A stretch of DNA of 64,000 nucleotides from Cristatella mucedo (taxonomy: Eukaryota > Bryozoa > Phylactolaemata > Cristatellidae), in assembly GCA_009760855.2 (NCBI GenBank), contig WPIO01000071.1, positions 1,748,001-1,812,000 of the forward strand. The letters run 5' to 3'. Positions within the stretch are counted from its first letter, which is position 1; each line of letters opens with the position of its first letter. Positions 1 through 10,549 of this stretch are shown piece after piece. The translations under genes and the position numbers were made by a program. The notes under the pieces are model-generated. The model searched no databases, was not told the origin of the DNA, and saw nothing but the letters and a program-made list of their open reading frames with translations.

Positions 1-942
1 GCCGACAACGCCCAGCTGACGGTGCGCTGCGGCCGCGCCGAGACAGCACTGGCCGAGGCAGAGCTGGCCGAGGCCGCGCTGGCCGCTGCTGCATCGGCCA
101 CGGTGGCGGATGAAAGCTGTCGATCGCCCGACTTCTCGCGGACTGGCGAGCGCCCGGAAGATGCCGGCCGCTGCGCCACTGCCGAAGCCTCCTCCTCGGC
201 GGTGGCGGCTGGCGAGCAGCAACAGCTGAGATTGGACGGCGACGAAAGGACTGCGGGTGCAGCCACCTCCGACAACGATGCTGCAGTCGCCGCCGATTGC
301 CCCGCTGAGGGTGCAGAGGATGGCCAATCGGTGGCGTCGTGCGCCGCCTCGGCCGCGGAAGCCATGGACACCGAGGTTGCCGAGGTCCACGCAGCAGCCG
401 CTAGGCCTGCATCGATCGAGGATGGCGCCTGTGGCGTCGACTGCGGCAGCAGCAAAGATGGCGCCGCTCGTCATCAGACGCGAGACGCTCCGGCGGCGGC
501 TGCGAATGGAGGCGATCGCCTTTCGTCGGACGACTATCCAGATGCCGAACGTCGCCTGTCGTTCCCTGAGCGAGGCAGTGACGAGCGCAGCGCGAGCGAA
601 GACGCCGTCGCTCAGCCTCCGTCTGGCGCCACTGCCTCAGAGAGTGCCGCCAAGCCGGCGCCAGAGGTCGCTACGCCCAGGTCGCGCTATCGATCGACGC
701 GTGGGTCGGAAGCCAGCGGCACCGATGACGACCTGTCGCAGATGGCTTCTGGCGACACGACGACATCGCCCGTTGACGATGACCCTGTCGTCGTCGCTTC
801 CACATCGGGCGGCACCCGCACGCCGGCACGTCGTTCGGCTCGGACCAAGAGGCGCCGTGTCGATGCCACCGGCGGCGGCGGGGCAGCTGATGGCGGCGAG
901 ACGTCTGCCGGGCTGCTTGCCAACGGGCACGCCTCGTCGTGA
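1..942 (+). CDS. Partial CDS: C-terminal end of an unrecognised low-complexity protein
   Basis: The frame is open from base 1 to a TGA at 940-942 (313 codons), so the start and any upstream exons lie outside the window. I do not recognise the product. It begins with an alanine/glutamate-rich heptad-like stretch (AEAELAEAALAAAA, about residues 14-32), which could be helical or coiled-coil. It then becomes acidic and Ser/Ala-rich (SSDDYPDAERR, GTDDDLSQMASGD), and about 30 residues from the end there is a basic patch (RRSARTKRRR) that could be a nuclear localisation signal. The composition resembles a disordered tail of a nuclear or chromatin protein; this is inference. A competing Arg/Pro-rich frame (257-1321) overlaps it but has the look of a GC-rich shadow. 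In favour of this frame are the balanced Asp/Glu/Ser content and the poly(A) signal 420 bp downstream. There is no domain to confirm it. Confidence 0.5.
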   Translation, partial: ADNAQLTVRCGRAETALAEAELAEAALAAAASATVADESCRSPDFSRTGERPEDAGRCATAEASSSAVAAGEQQQLRLDGDERTAGAATSDNDAAVAADCPAEGAEDGQSVASCAASAAEAMDTEVAEVHAAAARPASIEDGACGVDCGSSKDGAARHQTRDAPAAAANGGDRLSSDDYPDAERRLSFPERGSDERSASEDAVAQPPSGATASESAAKPAPEVATPRSRYRSTRGSEASGTDDDLSQMASGDTTTSPVDDDPVVVASTSGGTRTPARRSARTKRRRVDATGGGGAADGGETSAGLLANGHASS

Positions 943-1362
943 GCACCGTGGCGAGTGGCCATTGAAGCGGCGACGGCTGACGAGAGACGTCATGGTTTCG
1001 CGCCTACCGAGGGCAAACGGCCTGCGGCCGCCGCTGCAGTCCGAGCTTGGCCGAACGAAGCACCAGCGATCGTTTTGGCATCGTGGACGCGGCCTGTGCG
1101 ACTTGCCAAAGGCAGAGCGCGGCTCCGACGGCTTGGCCGGATCAAGCGATGCATGTCGCCTGCAAATCGCCTACTCCTGGCTTCTCGTTCGTTCGTTCTA
1201 TCCTCGGGCGCTGCCGCAGCCCCCTCCTAGTTGCCTGCCCCGTGGCCCACATTTTATAATTGTCCTTTTTGATGAGTTCGCCCGAGTTGTCATGCTGCGA
1301 TTACAGCAGCACCTTCGATAGGTAGAAGGTTGATTGTGCTCGTCGTCCGAAAGTGTTAAGCA

Positions 1363-1368
1363 AATAAA
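1363..1368 (+). promoter_or_regulatory. Candidate poly(A) signal AATAAA of the partial gene
   Basis: A canonical AATAAA lies 421 bp after the stop codon at 942. It is followed by a GT/T-rich stretch (1380-1440) that could serve as the downstream element. The interval 943-1390 has no convincing coding frame and is read as 3' UTR. Confidence 0.5.
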
Positions 1369-1554
1369 GCCTTTGCCAATGTTTTGATATGAATTCCCCT
1401 GGTCAGTCGTTGCTGCCTTTGGTCGCTCGCTGGGGAGTTTGTATCCCAAGTTTGGGGCCCACATCTAGCGACTAAGATTGCGACTAAAAAGTAAAAAACT
1501 AAAATATACATAATTTAGATAGAACCCAAAGAGAACTGACTCGCTGTCCAGTCG

Positions 1555-1640
1555 CATTACATGTGCCTCAGAGCTCGAACCCACGGCCTTGGTTTAAAAG
1601 GCGAGCACATTATACCCGGGGCAGCTCATCTCTCAGAAGT
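1555..1640 (-). mobile_element. SINE2-like fragment, diverged
   Basis: Read on the minus strand it contains the tRNA B-box-like GTGGGTTCGAGCTC preceded by a GTGCTCGCC segment. This order matches the head of the better SINE2 copy at 62398-62522. The LINE-derived tail is not recognisable, so this is a truncated or decayed copy. Confidence 0.4.
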
Positions 1641-3263
1641 CAAGAAAGTTTACCCTTCCTTGACTGCCTGTCGAAAATGTAAACGCCCCTCTGAAATACT
1701 GCTTGCCCCAAAACCTCTAGAAATCAGCTCAGCGATCGTTACTACTTTCGGCAAAAAGCTGTCTTAATGCTGCCATTACATCCCGTGCCGCAGCTAAAGC
1801 TGCTATCGTTATCAGGCAGCGAGCGGTTGCAGAGACCTCGTTACCAGCTGCTGATAGCGACTCCGGGGCTAAACAGCCATCTTGTGATGATGGCATGGCT
1901 ACGGTACGGCTTGCTTGCTTTCCAGCTTTCCACCTGAATCAAGTACGAAAATCAAAGTGGTAGCTATGCTTGCAGCAGCGGAAGCGTCGCGGTCCCCCCT
2001 GTCGTTCCGGCGGTTGACTGTGCAGCTGATGCAGCGAAATAGTGCCGTTTAAATGTCCGTTGCTTGCTTACTAGCCACTCCTGGAGAAACTTCTCGGCGA
2101 TTGCCTTCATCACTAAAAATACGGCTACTGCAGCCAGTTCTTGAGGAGAGTCCCATAAACAGGGTTGAATCTCGTTGAACGCATCGATCATTTGACCACT
2201 CCTGTCTACCCACACGATTGCTCGCTCGTTTCTGGCCACACCCGAAGATCTCTCGATCGAGCATTATAAGTGTGCTCGCCTTCACCTTCAGGCCTCCCAT
2301 TCGCGCCTCGGACCGGCCTCAGACTTGCTGGATTAATAAAAGCAATCAATGAAGACCGAATCAAGAACTAATCAGAACCGATGCGAACCGACTTGCCTTC
2401 GGACTTAACAATAATAATAATAATTTGCCATTATCGCAATGTAAGCGCACGCAAAGTGTTGGACGGACGTTTATTTTTCTTAAGGCGAAGTACCAAAAAA
2501 TAACTCATAAAATTGGTCAAATAATCGTGAATAAAATTTGAAAGTCGAGTTCAGCTCTGCTTGTACCACATTGCATTACTTGTATTTCTTATTTCGGTTG
2601 GGCAAGTTTGGCTGCACATGCTTTATTTTCTGCAGTCGTGGACGTCTATGGCAAAAACTTTGCCAATCGAAATCACAAATATACGAGTGAAATGCGATAC
2701 AAGCAGAGCAGAACTTGTGTTTCAAATTCTACTCTGATCCTTGTAGTATTGGTCAAAGTTGTGGCATTTACAAGGCACGTAGCTAAACTTTACAAAGAGC
2801 TGTTTAAAAACCTGCATCTCAGCATGCTGCTTAGATGCACTTTGATCAAAAAAGCTTCAACAAGTTGGGACCTGATGTCGCATGCAATGCTGAGATGATA
2901 ATTTTTTTATTTGTATACATTTCGCTTCCGGGTTACATCCGATTTAGACATGGGTGGTATAACAATTTTTTCTTTTATGGGAAGTCGTCAGAACTTCCAA
3001 TCTCGCGTCAAAAGGGGTTCGCTTTTTGGTTAGTACCCTGAGCAAATATTCGATTGGGCTAATTTTGCAAGAATCTGCTTGACATTGCGCCTTAAGGCTC
3101 CAAGCACATGCTTACTCTGTATCATGAGGAGACTCGAATCGGCTGGACCGGCACCTTGGCAGCAGGGAGGCTTCGCGACCTCGTTACTTGCTCATGAGAG
3201 GGACATTGTTTTTTTTGCGTTCAATCCCACGGCAGACTATTTACGGTCGCTTTGTGAATTATA
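1641..3263. other. Interval with no identifiable gene
   Basis: The stretch is neutral to AT-rich. Small open frames (up to about 96 codons, e.g. 2608-2898) show no recognisable domain. A short (AAT)n run sits near 2408-2423. The 1770-2330 part is mid-GC and looks unique. Confidence 0.6.
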
Positions 3264-3805
3264 TTGAAATTAATAATAATATTAATGCATTTGCAAAGCA
3301 CCCTCGGAGAGCTGAATCTCTTTCTAGGTACTTTACAGATGCTGCATAAAAAGCATTATCGAATGATTGGTGTGACATTCGCAAGCAGCAGCCACAGTGT
3401 AAACATGTACATGCACACGAAGACCGAATCACAAAGACAAACCAAATGCTGTAATAAACAGGTGCGTTTTAGGCTTCGCCGTTCAAGGCGACGTTGTGAC
3501 GTACGTTGGTAGTGAGTTCAAGGCCTTGGGAGCATAGGAACTAAAGGCACGGTCTCCGACGGTTTTGAGGTTCACACGAGGTATGGCTAAACGATTTGAG
3601 TCAGAACAGCAGGCTGTACGATTCTTCGCCTGGTTGGGTAGTTCTAGTAGGTAGGCTGGAGCCGGAGAATGAAGGAACTTAAAAGTAAGTGATAGGAGCC
3701 CTGAGTTTGATGCGCTGCTTGATTGGGAGCCGGTGCAGGTCGGCGAGAAGTGGTGTAAAATGGCAGTTGCGACGCTCACGGCAGATGAGTCAGATAAAAG
3801 CACAG
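3264..3805 (-). mobile_element. LINE-A copy, 5'-truncated (C-terminal ORF end plus 3' UTR and tail)
   Basis: LINE-A is a CR1/L2-like non-LTR retrotransposon. In minus orientation this copy begins in the C-terminal ORF part. Recognisable peptides are HHFSPTCTGSQS in one frame and RVNLKTVGDRAFSSYAPKA in another, so it is frameshifted. It runs through the 3' UTR and the terminal hairpin and ends in an (ATT)n tail at 3264-3285. Its 5' truncation point abuts the giant GA/CAGA microsatellite. All copies I can see lack the 5' half of the element. Confidence 0.8.
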
Positions 3806-4565
<760 letters not shown>

Positions 4566-5479
4566 GAGCTCAGTAGGAAGCAGCCTAACTCTTTTCAATT
4601 TCGTGACACGTACAAAATCCCGGGCTCAAGCAATTTCAACCACGCGTTTCCTTGAAGAAATATTAGCATGATACTGAGCCAATCCTAAATTTTCAATTAA
4701 AAATAATAATAAGAATTAATTTGTGCTATGAGGCATCCTCAGAGAATACACACACTTTCCAAACCACTTCAAGTTAGCCGCAAAGGAAGCGTATCAACTG
4801 GCTGGCGATAATAACCGCTGTGACATAGTTGCAGCACGTGCACACGCAAATTGGATCCCATGAAGTTTCTCAGTGTCAGCGAGTCGCGCCATTTTTTTCA
4901 GTGTCAGCTTCCTTCTATCTGTTTCAAAGAACTGTACATATGCAATACGAGAAGCACGCGGATAAGTTAGTGAGGAAATGCAGTGTCCGCACGCATGAAC
5001 ACAAGAAGATACTCAGGACACACATCTGGTTAAAGTGACGTATCACGCATGCGCACGGGTGAAGGGTCGCAAAGTAAAGAGGAACAAAAACCGACGAGTT
5101 GTACATTGTACATTGCTGGGGATTCTGAGCGACGCGTAATTAAACGAGGCCAAGTCAGTGGCAGCGAGTTCCTCTCCTTCTGCAGAAACGAACTGAAAGA
5201 GATTGATGATCGCAAGCAAGGATCTCGCGAGCAACGGCGAGACGACTGCGGCAAGCCGATACGCGGGTGGTGCGAGAGACGCTCGTGACGGGCCGGAACG
5301 AAAAGGTGGATAGGTAGGCGAGCGAGTGAAGTGGAGTCCGGATGTGTGCTAAAGCCAGTGGTGCAATCTTGAAGTAAATCCAACGCCTGACCGAGAGGCA
5401 GGCAAGCGCGAGTTTTCAGCTTCTTTTTTTAGATGCCGTCAAGCCATTATCTGATTGAGCAGCCTCATTTGCACCGCAG
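4566..5479. other. Interval with no identifiable gene
   Basis: Unique-looking sequence. Short open frames up to 117 codons on either strand have no recognisable domain. A short (AAT)n-like run lies near 4700-4720. Confidence 0.5.
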
Positions 5480-5625
5480 CAGCAGATAAGCTTGGATGGC
5501 CATCACAAACGCTTGCATTTTTGGCAATAAAGAGTCACTCGTCCAACTGCAGGATTCAAACCCACGACCTAGGTCGTGGAGAGCGAGCACCTTACCATCT
5601 GGGCTATCACGGCCCAGTAAGTAAT
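5480..5625 (-). mobile_element. SINE1 copy (tRNA-derived SINE)
   Basis: SINE1 is the commonest short element here. On the minus strand there is an A-box-like TAGCCCAGATGG, then a perfect 18-bp palindrome CCACGACCTAGGTCGTGG, then a B-box GGGTTTGAATCC. These match the RNA polymerase III promoter arrangement of tRNA genes. A conserved body follows (GCAATAAAGAG... on the + strand). There is no functional anticodon arm, so it is a SINE and not a tRNA gene. Confidence 0.75.
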
Positions 5626-5741
5626 GCCAGCAATCGTAGACAAACGGCAGCGTCGTACGTGCGTTTATAATTGGACCGCAGTTGGGACGTGAGTAACGCC
5701 GCAGTAAACTAAAGAGGATGTTCTCTCCGTTGGTAGATAGC

Positions 5742-5850
5742 AACAACTATTATACATTGTATAGCGCCCTCGGAGAACTGGATTTCTTTATAGGCACTTT
5801 ACACATGCTGTGAAGAAAGCGTGACCGGGTGGCGAGCTTAGGTACGAGAG
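5742..5850 (-). mobile_element. LINE-A 3' tail fragment
   Basis: Carries the diverged terminal hairpin (TAGCGCCCTCGGAGAAC ... AGGCACTTTACA on the + strand). Only the last 60-100 bp of the element can be matched and the tail repeat has decayed. Confidence 0.65.
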
Positions 5851-5944
5851 ACGAATGAAAAAAACTGCCGTAGCTGATATTTCGTCAAATTTAGGAATGA
5901 CTTAGCGATGTTCGGCGATTGGGCGCGATGTTGTACGATGACTT

Positions 5945-6235
5945 GGGAGAGATAACTATAATAATACTAATGCACTTGATAAAGCGCCCTCACAGATCTC
6001 AATCTCTTTCTAGGCGCTTTAAATTTGCTGCAAAGGGAAGCGCGATTGAATGGCGAGTAATATCGTGCTTGATACACATGAATAACATGGTTAGGGGTGA
6101 CATGCACAGGGTCAGCATGCAAATGTGGTTAGCGGGGCAGCATGCAGCCGTGTCAGCACGCATAAGCACACGAAGAACGAATCACAGGGACCTGCTAAAT
6201 GCTGTAATAAATTCTGTAATAAATGAGATTATTAA
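5945..6235 (-). mobile_element. LINE-A copy, 3' UTR only
   Basis: An (AAT)n remnant, then ATGCACTTGATAAAGCGCCC, the hairpin and the 3' UTR with its two related CATGCACAGGGTCAGCATGC / CATGCAG.CGTGTCAGCACGC segments, ending near the CTGCTAAATGCTGTAATAAA motif. The ORF end is missing or beyond recognition. Confidence 0.8.
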
Positions 6236-7210
6236 ATTAATTAATAAATTAGAGCATTCGATCTGAGCGCTTCTACCTCGAGTCAAGCAACGCTGAAGCG
6301 AAGCGCTGCTTGCCGGCTCCTCCGCTAGCTCTCGCCGGCTCCTCCGCTGCAGTGACTGGCTGACGAAGACTATTTTCGCGTTGAAAGCCAGATTGGAAAA
6401 AGTCTTTCCGGGAACGAGGCCATTGTACGGTAGATTGTGACTAATCCCGTAAACGACGCTTGCTTGATGGCCCTCTCTCCCGGGAACGAATCCGTTTGGA
6501 GTTATCGGTACAACTAAATTTTGATATGCGACTAAATTTGCACAGTGCAAACGCTGCTTAATGACGGCACTCCACGCCAGCATTCAACAATAGGACAACA
6601 AAATGACCTTGGTGGTAATATTATTCGCGTTTTCCAGGAATGTCGTACTGAAACTCATACTCTCTTGCATTGGTTATTGTCGCTTCTGAAAGCTGCGTCA
6701 GAGAATCTTCAGCTATTCCTGCGTTTTCAAACTTTGCACGCAATTCATTCGTTGCGAGTTGCTTAATGGGCGGCCTTTTCCCGATTCTGATCTGTCTGAC
6801 CACGATAGGTAGGATAGGGCCAGTAGAACGGAATGAACCAGTCTCTTGGCTGTCTGAATCATCAGGCGGCAGTATTTTAGTTAAAACGTAAATTTCAGCA
6901 CCTCACAATTGTTACGAGATTTAATTCAAATCATTTGGGCATCGTTGGGCAGATAGAGACGCGACAGGGAACCTGTAGGTTTAGCTGACGAGATAGAAAA
7001 TAAAAGCATCACCTTTGACCTTAAGGATATTTGTTCAGTTTATGCCAATGCTTCGTCTTCTTGTTGACGGCCAACGGGCGGCTAGAACTCACCGCGCTAG
7101 TGTCGACGCTTGCCCGAGCTACGCCTTGCCCGAGCTTGCCCGAGTACGAACGCGCGACCTGTTTCATCAGGTGCCAGCATCTTATGCGTAAAAATTTAAG
7201 TTCGCAGATT
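6236..7210. other. Interval with no identifiable gene
   Basis: Mixed composition. The longest open frame (6182-6583 minus, 133 codons) overlaps the LINE fragment and has no domain. A direct repeat CTCCGCTAGCTCTCGCCGG / CTCCGCTGC lies near 6318-6350. Confidence 0.5.
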
Positions 7211-7352
7211 CAGCAGCAGCAGCAGCAGCAGCTTCATTTTCATTTCTAATTTTATTTCTAATTTCTAATCAAATGAAATGGAATTCTAATTAAATTTCAT
7301 TTTCTAATTGAGTTTCATTTCATTTAGCTTCATTTTTAATTTCATTTCTAAG
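7211..7352. repeat. (CAG)7 plus AT-rich ATTTCTAATTTC-type minisatellite
   Basis: Seven perfect CAG units (7211-7231) run straight into about 120 bp of irregular repeats built from TTTCATTT and TTTCTAATT words. No open frame spans it convincingly. Confidence 0.8.
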
Positions 7353-7364
7353 CCGCGCGGTAGA

Positions 7365-7490
7365 TCCTTGGCGGCTGTCGCTACGCCAGCAGTGGCCGGT
7401 AAAGGATCGCCGCCCGCTGCCGGACTCGAACCCACGTGACCCGAGTCACGAAACGCGAGCCAAAGCGCTTTTCACCCTGGCCGAGGAGCT
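7365..7490 (-). mobile_element. SINE1 copy, diverged
   Basis: On the minus strand the B-box GTGGGTTCGAGTCC is preceded by a GTGACTCGGGTCAC palindrome and followed by the body motif GGCGATCCTTTACCGGCCACTG, as in the other SINE1 copies. Confidence 0.65.
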
Positions 7491-8065
7491 CGCCGCAGTA
7501 TCGATGATGCGCGCGATGTACGTTTGCGCATCCGCGTATTTCCCGCTGACCCAGCGAGAACGCGGGACAATTGGCCGATCGCGCCGCGGCGAGTCGCCGG
7601 CCACGCGGCTACGCTGCATCGCGCGCAGCAGCCGACGACGGATCAGTCAGCGCGGAGCGCGGAGCAGCGAGGAGTTCGCGCGCTGCTTTGCGCTGACGAG
7701 CTCCAAAACAATGTCTTCGGAATTTGGCTGCCAACCCGCCGAACGCGGACCGGCGGCGGCGGTGGCCTGCGAGCGACGCAACGACGCGCGACGATCGTCG
7801 CGGCCGAAAGAGGCGAAAGGTTGCTGGGTGCTCGCGCATGGAGTTTCGCGAAGGCGAAAGGCATTTCATTTGCGACGAAAACGAGGCGGCTCGTTCGGCC
7901 ACCGCCGCCGCCGTGCCGACGGAAGTGCATCCGGCACCGAGGCGGAATCGCGCTTCCGCCTCGGTGCCGGGCGGGTCCGTCGGCATCGCTCGCCGCAGTA
8001 TCGGGCGGCTGCAGGGCGCGAAAAACGTGCCGCGCGGCCAAGAAAACTCGGAAATAATTAAGCGA
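7491..8065. other. GC-rich block without supported gene
   Basis: About 570 bp of CpG-rich sequence open in several frames on both strands (up to 185 codons), all Arg/Ala-rich as expected from composition. It contains an imperfect inverted repeat GAGGCGGAA..CGCGCTTCCGCCTC at 7939-7963. No domain, start context or splice structure singles out one frame. A CpG-island or promoter role is possible but unproven. Confidence 0.4.
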
Positions 8066-8440
8066 ATTAATTAATAATAATACGCTTGATATGGCGCCCT
8101 CAGAGGACTCAATCAATTACTTGGCACTTTACATTTGCTGCAAAGGAAGCACGATCAAATGGTTAATGGTAGTATGTTTAAATACACAACAAAAATAACA
8201 TAGTTAAGAGTGACATGCATAATAATAATAATAATAATAACAATAATGCACTTGATAAAGTGCCCTCAGAGAACTCAATCTCTTTCTAGGCGCTTTACGT
8301 ATGCATAGAATCAGCACGCTAGTACGGTTAGTGGCAGCATGCACAGTGTCAGCACGCATAAGCATATAAAGGACGAATCACAGGGACCGACTAAATGTTG
8401 TCATAAATAGGTGCGTTTTAAATTTCTTTTAAAATTTGGT
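8066..8440 (-). mobile_element. LINE-A copy interrupted by an 80-bp nested insert
   Basis: The left part (8066-8220) has the (AAT)n tail, terminal hairpin and the start of the 3' UTR up to GTGACATGCAT. The right part (8301-8440) resumes at ATGCATAGAATCAGCACGC and continues through GGACGAATCACAGGGACC. The interruption is the separate 80-bp insert at 8221-8300. Confidence 0.85.
8221..8300 (-). mobile_element. 80-bp terminal-hairpin insert with 6-bp target duplication
   Basis: Consists only of the (AAT)n tail plus the LINE-A terminal hairpin (CTTGATAAAGTGCCC ... AGGCGCTTTACGT). It is flanked by perfect direct repeats ATGCAT at 8215-8220 and 8301-8306, which mark it as one discrete insertion into an older LINE-A copy. 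Confidence 0.85.
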
Positions 8441-8484
8441 CAAGTCATGAGATATCATGACGCAGGCCACATGCGGGCAGGCTA

Positions 8485-8577
8485 TTGTTAAACATAATAA
8501 AACTATTATATTTAAAAAGTAATTCATTTTCATAGCACCCTATGAGAACGTAATCTCTATCCGGGCGCTTTACGTGA
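8485..8577 (-). mobile_element. LINE-A terminal-hairpin fragment
   Basis: Diverged hairpin (CATAGCACCCTATGAGAAC ... CGGGCGCTTTACGTG) preceded by an AT-rich run that may be the decayed tail. The sequence beyond it matches nothing else in the element. Confidence 0.6.
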
Positions 8578-8774
8578 AAACAGTGGCGGAGACAGGTGAA
8601 GGGGCGCATTTGCCCCCGACCCTCCTACAGCGGGGAGGCGATCCGGGCCGCACCTTATTCCTGCGAGCTTTTATGACCGCGAAACTCGCACTAGCTTTGG
8701 TCGCGGCACAACGCGTGCAATGTGCAAAGACCAAAAGCAAGCAATACGCCGATGAAAGAAAATACAAGCTGATT

Positions 8775-8940
8775 TAACTCAGCCTCTTTTGTATATCGAC
8801 AGAAGAGCTTTTACGGCTATCACCATCGCTTGCAGTGGCGATACAGGATCGCCCGCTGCAGGATTCGAACCCACGACTTACGGAGTGAGGTCGTGAAATG
8901 CAGCCGCCTTTTCTAGTGCGCCACCAAGGACGATAAAACG
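8775..8940 (-). mobile_element. SINE1 copy
   Basis: On the minus strand: a GGCGCACTAGAAAAGGCGGC head, GTCGTGGGTTCGAATCCTGC B-box, then GCGATCCTGTATCGCCACTG and the TACAAAAGAGGCTGAGTT end. The order is collinear with the copies at 31207 and 51425. Confidence 0.8.
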
Positions 8941-9200
8941 TAGCACTCAATATTCGGCACGCAGCGCTAGCTGCAATGCCGTACTTGCAAACGCCCAACA
9001 ATAGCCTATATTTTACAGCTGAAACACTCGGGCGACTTCCTGCTGACTCGCTAACAGCGCTAATGGCAGTTCACGCTCAGCGAAAGTCTCACCGACCGGC
9101 TGACCGTCGCTCCAAGAACGAGCGACAACAGTCAGGCACACGCCTTGCATCGTACCCAGGTCACAAGTCACAATAATCACTATCCTACATAGTCGTACGT

Positions 9201-9333
9201 ACTGCTGCTCACTAGCCTCGGTTTAGTATAATAATCATAAATAATAATAATCATAAATCAATAATCATAAATATATCAATAATCATAAGTAATCACTATC
9301 TAATAATCACTGCTGCTCACTAGCCTCTGTTTA
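9201..9333. repeat. 25-bp direct repeats flanking an AT-rich (AATAATCATAA)n segment
   Basis: ACTGCTGCTCACTAGCCTC plus a GTTTA end occurs at 9201-9225 and again at 9309-9333 (24 of 25 identical). The 83 bp between them are irregular AATAATCATAA units. The arrangement could be a tandem duplication with an expanded spacer or a long target duplication. Confidence 0.8.
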
Positions 9334-9917
9334 TCGCGGCTATTTCATAGGCGTCCTCACTCAGCGGCAAAGCTCAGTTCTCAATGGAGGCTCAGCTGTC
9401 AAGCTGATAGTTCATGGTCGCGCAGCATTACAGCGCCCCGACCGCTGCCAACGAAGGAACGGCGTCTTGCTTCCAATCGATAAGAAACCACCGAGTTCAA
9501 ATAAACACTGTGATTTTGAAAAATAAATCTTTCATTAATCGCTGAGGTAGCCTAGCTTACATAAAAATCTGGCTGGTCTTGCACCCTACGTGAAAATTGT
9601 GCCCATCTTTATCGACCCACAGATAAAAGCACCCGCCACTTCGTTAAATCGCAGCGCTCGCTCGAGCCAACGACTGCGGTCGTCTTTAAAGTCGAGCACC
9701 TTGCAGCCGGGTCTAACCAAACCAGGCTTGCGCAATGCGCGAACGTCGCGCGCGAAGGTTCTGCGACGGGCGGCGGCGCGCTTACGCGTGGCTCGAGCCA
9801 GCCTCGCTTTCGCCGCCGCCGCGTCTCTCTGCCGCCGCCGCCGCTGCGCGCCATCCGACGGTCTCGAAGATTAGTCAGCGAAACGAAGCGAGCGCGAGCG
9901 CGCTCCGCACGCCCGAG
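9334..9917. other. Interval with no identifiable gene
   Basis: Neutral DNA to about 9640, then increasingly GC-rich. The open frames (up to 175 codons) are compositional. Nothing recognisable. Confidence 0.4.
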
Positions 9918-10137
9918 GCGGCTCCAAGCGGCGGCGGCGGCGGCTCCAAGCGGCGGCGGCGGCGGCTCCAAGCGGCGGCGGCGGCTCCAAGCGGCGGCGG
10001 CGGCTCCAAGCGGCGGCAGCGGCGGCTCCAAGCGGCGGCGGCGGCGGCTCCAAGCGGCGGCGGCTCCAAGCGGCGGCGGCTCCAAGCGGCGGCGGCTCCA
10101 AGCGGCGGCGGCGGCGGCTCCAAGCGGCGGCGGCAAC
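9918..10137. repeat. GC-rich minisatellite, unit (GGC)nTCCAAGC
   Basis: About 11 units of variable length (roughly 12-24 bp), each a GGC run followed by TCCAAGC. The variation lies in the GGC number. It is open in all frames, giving SKRRRR, LQAAAA and PSGGGG repeats, so the open frames prove nothing about coding. Confidence 0.9.
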
Positions 10138-10549
10138 AGCCGCTACAGCTACAACAGTGGCCATGCCAGTAGACTGCGGCTAGCGCGTCGGCACGCCGCA
10201 TGCAATCGACGGCGGCAGATGCCAAAGCTGGCGACACGGCCAGCGGCTCGGTTGCGACAGTCACCCAGTGAAGCCGCTAAAATCTTTCGCTCTCGAACAA
10301 TGGATGATGCACTTCGCCCGCCGCGCATCGAAAGTCGTTAGCGATGCGTCAAACCGTGCCTCAATCGGCGGCTGGGGCCGGCGCACAGGGAGCGGGCTGC
10401 AGTGGGCGTGGCTGGGACGAAAGAGAGCTTTTTGGGCTTGGGACAGGAAGCTGGAAGTGAAGCGGGCTGCAGTGGCGGTTGACGGAACCAGCTGTACGGC
10501 AGCAGATCGCAGCAAATCGGCGCCCGACCGGGAATCGGATGGGGACGAG
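10138..10549. other. Spacer between two minisatellites
   Basis: Moderately GC-rich. There are two related segments around GAAGCGGGCTGCAGTGG (10390-10405 GAGCGGGCTGCAGTGG and 10458-10474), a diverged duplication. No gene is supported. Confidence 0.4.

Noticed and set aside
5540-5600. tRNA genes at the B-box motifs of SINE1 and SINE2
   Set aside because: Acceptor stem, anticodon loop and T-arm cannot all be formed, and each copy continues into a shared non-tRNA body. They are SINEs.
7504-8061. 185-codon frame in the 7.5-8.1 kb GC block as a gene
   Set aside because: Competing frames of similar length exist on both strands and none has recognisable sequence.
9735-10172. SKRRRR/PSGGGG repeat frame as a possible RNA-binding or structural protein
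   Set aside because: The minisatellite is open in all six frames and unit length varies freely without regard to frame.
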